DNA from: Elusimicrobia bacterium RIFCSPLOWO2_12_FULL_59_9
Lineage (GTDB): Bacteria > Elusimicrobiota > Elusimicrobia > O2-12-FULL-59-9
Assembly (NCBI GenBank): GCA_001800185.1
Contig: MGUX01000163.1
Span: 1 to 8,429 of the forward strand
Direction of reading: 5' to 3'
Length of the DNA stretch: 8,429 nucleotides
Shown: piece by piece, positions 5,307 through 8,429 of the stretch
Position numbering within the stretch: the first letter of the stretch is position 1
How the letters are laid out: every line of letters begins with the position of its first letter
Notes under the pieces: generated by a model
The model's database searches: none
What the model was told of the DNA's origin: nothing
Seen by the model: the letters and a program-made list of their open reading frames with translations, nothing else
Position numbers and translations under genes: made by a program

Positions 5307-7181
5307 TCATTTTTGCTTAAGGACATATGGCCTTGACTGGACAATATACAGTTTTCCATCGGCCACCAACCACTCGACATCCTGCGGCAATCCCCCGAAT
5401 ATTTGTTGGATTTTAAGACAGGTCCTTCCCAACTGGCGCGCCATAGATTCGTTCAAGATGTTCCCCTCTTCCACAACGGCAACGGATTTAATCCCGCCTT
5501 TTCCCGACAACGCGTCCATCTGCTCGTCCCGGGAAGGATTCAATCGCTCTACACGGTCACTGTCCCCGCGATAGAGGATGTGTTCGGGGATTGCATCTCC
5601 CCTCACAACCCGCGTTCCAAGTCCCCTTTTGGCGGCGATAAATACGACATTTTTCTCCGAAGGATCACGGGGATTGGAAGTTAGAGCGACGCCGGCGCTC
5701 CGTGCGGGCATGGCCTGTTGAACCAAAACCGCCATGAATACCGCGTCGTGGGCAATGCCAAAGGCTTCTCGAGCCTCAAACGCCCCTTCGTTGTAGACCG
5801 AGGCCCACACCTTCCTTATGCCAAATGAAATGGCCTCCTCTCCTATGGCATTGGGCACGGTGGTGTAGATACCCGCCCCTGTAAACCCCGGCAAATCCTC
5901 CGCATTCGTGGAGCTCCTCACGAAAACGCCCATTCCCTTATATCCTTTGAGCTTGCTTTTGAGAAGTTCCTCCAGAGCGTGATTGAGTTTCCCATCCTCG
6001 ATCTTTTTCCTCACCTCTGCTAGGCGTGCGCTCCGTATTTTAGAGTCTGTTTGCACGGACTCGTCCTTAAGAATCTCGTCCACCTCATAGGCGAGTCCAT
6101 TTTCAAAAAGAAACTCGGCGAAATAACGGAAAGGCACCGTAAACCCCTTGGGTACCCTTAGCTCCTTTGTCCTCGCATGCGCAAGCTCGCCCAGGTTCGC
6201 CGACTTGGCGCCAAACCGCACCGCATCCACCGCTCTTTGCTTTGATAGGTCCGTTAGCTCGCCGAACTCCAGGTCGGCGTCGGGCCTAAGCAGCCTGGGT
6301 CTTTTTTTGCGGGAATACTTCGTTTTCTCGTCTCCGGTGGCAGGGCGCAATGAATAGCCGTCCAGTCGGACATCCAGTAACGCCTCGATTCCCTCCAAGC
6401 GCGCGATGGGTTCATCCGAGCGGAGGTAAAGGACAGGAATGCCGAGCGAAGAAGCAAGGAGCACTATGTGCTTCAGCGGGGAAGTGCGTATTCCGAGAAT
6501 CATTCCGGCCACATTCGGCACGAAGTCTGGCCCCCAGTCCAGATATGCGACATCCTCCGGTCCCAGGCCCAAATCCTCCCCTCTGCGCACAACGCGCAGC
6601 TTCCCCACGGCGATTCCTGGCACCAGCGTCTCGGCTTCCACCTCCTCGTCAGGAGTCGTCTCCTCCGGCAGAAGCTTGATTTCGCGTCCGTAAAGAGACC
6701 TCGCCTGCGCCACGGATCTTGGGCGGAAAAAAACCGGTTCAAAAAACGATGCGCGGACACGCCGAAAGACTTCCTCGATCAACTCCGGCGTCACGGGATC
6801 GTCTTCAATGAATTCCAGGCTGTATTGATCCGTTGATCTTTGCATGAGAACGCCGAACAAAAATCTCCGGTCGGGATTGGAAAGCCCCTCCGTCAAGGAT
6901 CGGGTTCCGCCATAAAAAAGGCGGCTTCGTTTCAGGAAGTCCAGATGCGAGCGGAAAAGCTTGGTATTGACAAAGAATAAGCTTGATTTCTCCCTATCCA
7001 CCACGAAAATGACCTGCCGAAACGCAGCAAGGCGGCCATAAGCAACCGTGCCGCTGAGTTCGCTAAATTGGGAGGCCTCTTGGATGCTCGTCAAGAAAGG
7101 CCGGGGCTGATTCTCGGCCCTCGCCGGCATGGCTGGCGCCAGCATCAGCCAAGTGCACAAGGCCGATGCGGCCTTGGTCAC
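5307..7181 (-). CDS. Exported PPDK/PEP synthase-like dikinase (phosphohistidine plus ATP-binding domains)
   Basis: A 624-residue protein with a GTG start. Residues 1-22 look like a Sec signal peptide (MTK, a hydrophobic stretch, then ARA before Glu23). Residues 30-170 are unrecognised. Residues 187-275 resemble the mobile phosphohistidine domain: VPGIAVGKL, then TSPLKH with candidate catalytic His238, then LGIPVLYL. Residues 320-620 form a PPDK N-terminal ATP-binding domain: FGAKSANLGEL (323-333, Lys326), VPKGFTVP, VRSSTNAEDLPGF (421-433, Arg422) and QDVEWL...IVQSRP (600-618, with Asp601, Glu603 and Gln615 where PEP synthase has metal and nucleotide ligands). There is no PEP/pyruvate barrel, and the His domain precedes the ATP domain, as in alpha-glucan water dikinase. 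It may transfer the ATP beta-phosphate to an unknown acceptor. The odd point is the signal peptide, since ATP is scarce outside the cytoplasm. Its start overlaps the preceding stop as GTGA, so it is coupled to the Cys-rich gene. Confidence 0.85.
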   Translation of the reverse strand: MTKAASALCTWLMLAPAMPARAENQPRPFLTSIQEASQFSELSGTVAYGRLAAFRQVIFVVDREKSSLFFVNTKLFRSHLDFLKRSRLFYGGTRSLTEGLSNPDRRFLFGVLMQRSTDQYSLEFIEDDPVTPELIEEVFRRVRASFFEPVFFRPRSVAQARSLYGREIKLLPEETTPDEEVEAETLVPGIAVGKLRVVRRGEDLGLGPEDVAYLDWGPDFVPNVAGMILGIRTSPLKHIVLLASSLGIPVLYLRSDEPIARLEGIEALLDVRLDGYSLRPATGDEKTKYSRKKRPRLLRPDADLEFGELTDLSKQRAVDAVRFGAKSANLGELAHARTKELRVPKGFTVPFRYFAEFLFENGLAYEVDEILKDESVQTDSKIRSARLAEVRKKIEDGKLNHALEELLKSKLKGYKGMGVFVRSSTNAEDLPGFTGAGIYTTVPNAIGEEAISFGIRKVWASVYNEGAFEAREAFGIAHDAVFMAVLVQQAMPARSAGVALTSNPRDPSEKNVVFIAAKRGLGTRVVRGDAIPEHILYRGDSDRVERLNPSRDEQMDALSGKGGIKSVAVVEEGNILNESMARQLGRTCLKIQQIFGGLPQDVEWLVADGKLYIVQSRPYVLKQK

Positions 7182-7924
7182 GGCTTTTCATTCCTTTTCT
7201 CCGTAAATTTACGGAGTTTCATTTCCAAACTTCCGCAGTCCTCGGCGTTGGGGGTGATGGCGGCTCGACAAACTGAGTCGTGCCCGCAAAAATCGGCATT
7301 CCTTTCTTTAGCGGCTTTAACCAGAAGAGCCTGGGTCAGACATTGTTTTTTCCGCCACCGAGCCTTTATTTGCCGGCAGCTATTCTTATTGGGAACATAG
7401 ATGAGAGTGCGGCATTCGTAGCCAAACTCTTCCGGGTACCAGCCGACATAGTAATCCGAAGCCAGCAGGGAGCATAGAGGAAAGTAACTTGAACGATAGG
7501 CATCCGACCAGGCGCTGCAAACGGGTTTTGTATCCTTGCCGAAATAGGCCGCACCGAACAGGAGCATGATGGCGCCGCAATGCGTCAAGGCTTCTTCTTG
7601 TCTTCTTTGGGCCGCCGCAACCGCAAGCGAGTTTAAGTGATAGAACATTCGGCAGACCTCATCCATTTTTAGGCCGGCTTTTTCCTCTCCTGAAACCCTG
7701 CGCAATGCCGCGCAGGGCGCCGTGGATTTCCCCCGATGGGCCAGGCAAACCAGGAACCGAACGAGTTCCTCGGCGACCGGCTGACTGTCAGGCCCCCCAA
7801 ATCCCAGACGCCCCTTGTATCCGTCGGCAATGCGCTCCACCAGACGGATCTCCGATTTTTCCACCGCGGCCGACTCCGCAGGCATAGCAACGACCATAAA
7901 CCACGCAAGAAAAACCAAGCTCAT
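7178..7924 (-). CDS. Exported cysteine-rich protein of unknown function
   Basis: A 248-residue protein I do not recognise. Residues 1-19 are hydrophobic and end in a small-residue stretch (PAESAA), which fits a signal peptide, although the N-terminus has no positive charge. The mature part has 12 cysteines (60, 71, 91, 116, 136, 151, 171, 183, 195, 213, 219, 230), an even number spread along the chain, suggesting disulfides outside the cytoplasm. The tail (from 232) is Lys/Arg/Glu-rich. The ATG at 7924 has an in-frame TAA two codons upstream, so no longer form exists. No clear Shine-Dalgarno precedes it, unlike most neighbours. The last bases form a GTGA overlap with the dikinase-like gene, implying co-translation and perhaps a shared role at the cell envelope. 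The function is open. Confidence 0.75.
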   Translation of the reverse strand: MSLVFLAWFMVVAMPAESAAVEKSEIRLVERIADGYKGRLGFGGPDSQPVAEELVRFLVCLAHRGKSTAPCAALRRVSGEEKAGLKMDEVCRMFYHLNSLAVAAAQRRQEEALTHCGAIMLLFGAAYFGKDTKPVCSAWSDAYRSSYFPLCSLLASDYYVGWYPEEFGYECRTLIYVPNKNSCRQIKARWRKKQCLTQALLVKAAKERNADFCGHDSVCRAAITPNAEDCGSLEMKLRKFTEKRNEKP

Positions 7925-8025
7925 AAGTTATCGCACAGGTGGAATGGACATGGGGGAAGAATAACTCACGAAATATTTTAACAGGAAATTCAGAAGCAAG
8001 CCTCGCTTAAAATTGTCCGCACCGT
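7925..8025. other. Intergenic gap of about 100 bases, no clear signal
   Basis: This gap separates the secreted-protein gene from the Cys-rich gene. On the minus strand a TAAAAT (7975-7980) could be a -10 box, but the nearest TTG-type hexamer (TTGCTT, 7994-7999) is only 13 bases away, so no promoter is called. A four-pair inverted repeat (AAGC...GCTT, 7994-8008) is too weak for a terminator and has no following T run. Confidence 0.4.
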
Positions 8026-8429
8026 TTACTTGGGACAACAGTAAGCATTTCCTGAAGGGTTAAACCAATTAAATGGCCGGTAAGCCGTGCTCGTATCTCC
8101 AGTCCTCCACCACCCCGAAGAGCGGGACGCTAATTCAAAATCTTCCCATTGGTCAGCCGTGTCCGATGGGTCAGGCTCCCACGTCGCAGTTGGCGGGTTC
8201 CATTTCAGTTTCTTGCTTAGGCGTGGGTGGGCATGGGCCGGCGAGTACCAGGTGCCTTGGACATAGATTCCAGGAATAAGCGTTACATAATAGCCGCCCG
8301 CACAGGTTCCTGTCCACCCTATTGAATAGCACCCTCCGCTGCCCAATCCTCCTGTAAGATACAAATAGCGGTGTGCCCCCCCAGCATCCTGCATCCGGAT
8401 GTCGCCATCGGAATAAATATCGTCACCAA
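8026..8429 (-). CDS. C-terminal part of a probably secreted protein, start outside the window
   Basis: The frame is open from the right edge to a TAA at 8026, giving 134 residues; an internal Met at 8394 is unlikely to be the start because the frame continues upstream (IYSDGDIR). The fragment is rich in Gly, Tyr, Trp, Ser and Thr (TGGLGSGG, GGYYVTLIPGIYVQGTWY), has few charged residues in its first half, and has Cys pairs (GCYSIGWTGTC) plus a CysCys near the end (CCPK). That composition suits an extracellular or surface protein such as a pilin-like or adhesin-like protein. No family is recognised and the N-terminus, which would show a signal or prepilin peptide, is missing. Confidence 0.7.
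   Translation of the reverse strand, partial: GDDIYSDGDIRMQDAGGAHRYLYLTGGLGSGGCYSIGWTGTCAGGYYVTLIPGIYVQGTWYSPAHAHPRLSKKLKWNPPTATWEPDPSDTADQWEDFELASRSSGWWRTGDTSTAYRPFNWFNPSGNAYCCPK

Noticed and set aside
4185..5336. Plus-strand open frames of 87-165 codons across 4185-5336, and similar ones elsewhere
   Set aside because: They lie antisense to well-supported genes, show low-complexity Pro/Ser/Arg-rich translations and match no family; they are shadows of the minus-strand genes.
7994..8008. Inverted repeat AAGC...GCTT as a terminator
   Set aside because: There are only four base pairs and no T run after it on the transcribed strand.

Overview
All genes read on the minus strand, so transcription runs from right to left. 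GC content looks moderate, slightly over half by eye. Most genes have clear Shine-Dalgarno sequences, which fits an ordinary bacterial chromosome. The gene set (nitrogenase-like paralogs packed among radical SAM genes, plus exported proteins) recalls loci I remember from groundwater Elusimicrobiota, also reported in Myxococcales and Gracilibacteria. That taxonomic guess rests on gene content only and is tentative.

Right part (8429 to 5307). The window opens inside a gene for a probably secreted, Gly/Tyr/Trp-rich protein whose start lies outside. After a gap of about 100 bases come two exported-protein genes joined by a 4-base GTGA overlap. The first encodes a small protein with 12 cysteines and a signal peptide. 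The second encodes a 624-residue protein with a signal peptide, a phosphohistidine swivel-type domain and a complete-looking ATP-binding domain of the PPDK/PEP synthase type. It has no PEP/pyruvate barrel, and the domain order resembles that of glucan water dikinase.

Left part (5306 to 1). A 120-base gap holds a plausible promoter, with an 11-base palindrome over its -10 box. Four tightly packed genes follow: a HemN-type radical SAM protein, a NifD-like protein, a NifK-like protein and a second HemN-like radical SAM protein that runs off the left edge. The first pair shares an ATGA overlap, the second pair overlaps by 32 bases, and the third pair is 17 bases apart.

The two nitrogenase-like proteins keep recognisable fold motifs and two of the three expected cluster cysteines each. 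Both FeMo-cofactor ligands appear to be missing from the NifD-like subunit. This is therefore very unlikely to be a nitrogenase. A reductase for a tetrapyrrole or another demanding unsaturated substrate, in the style of BchNB or CfbD, working with the two radical SAM enzymes, is the best inference. The NifH-like electron donor such a system needs is not in the window and may lie just beyond the left edge.
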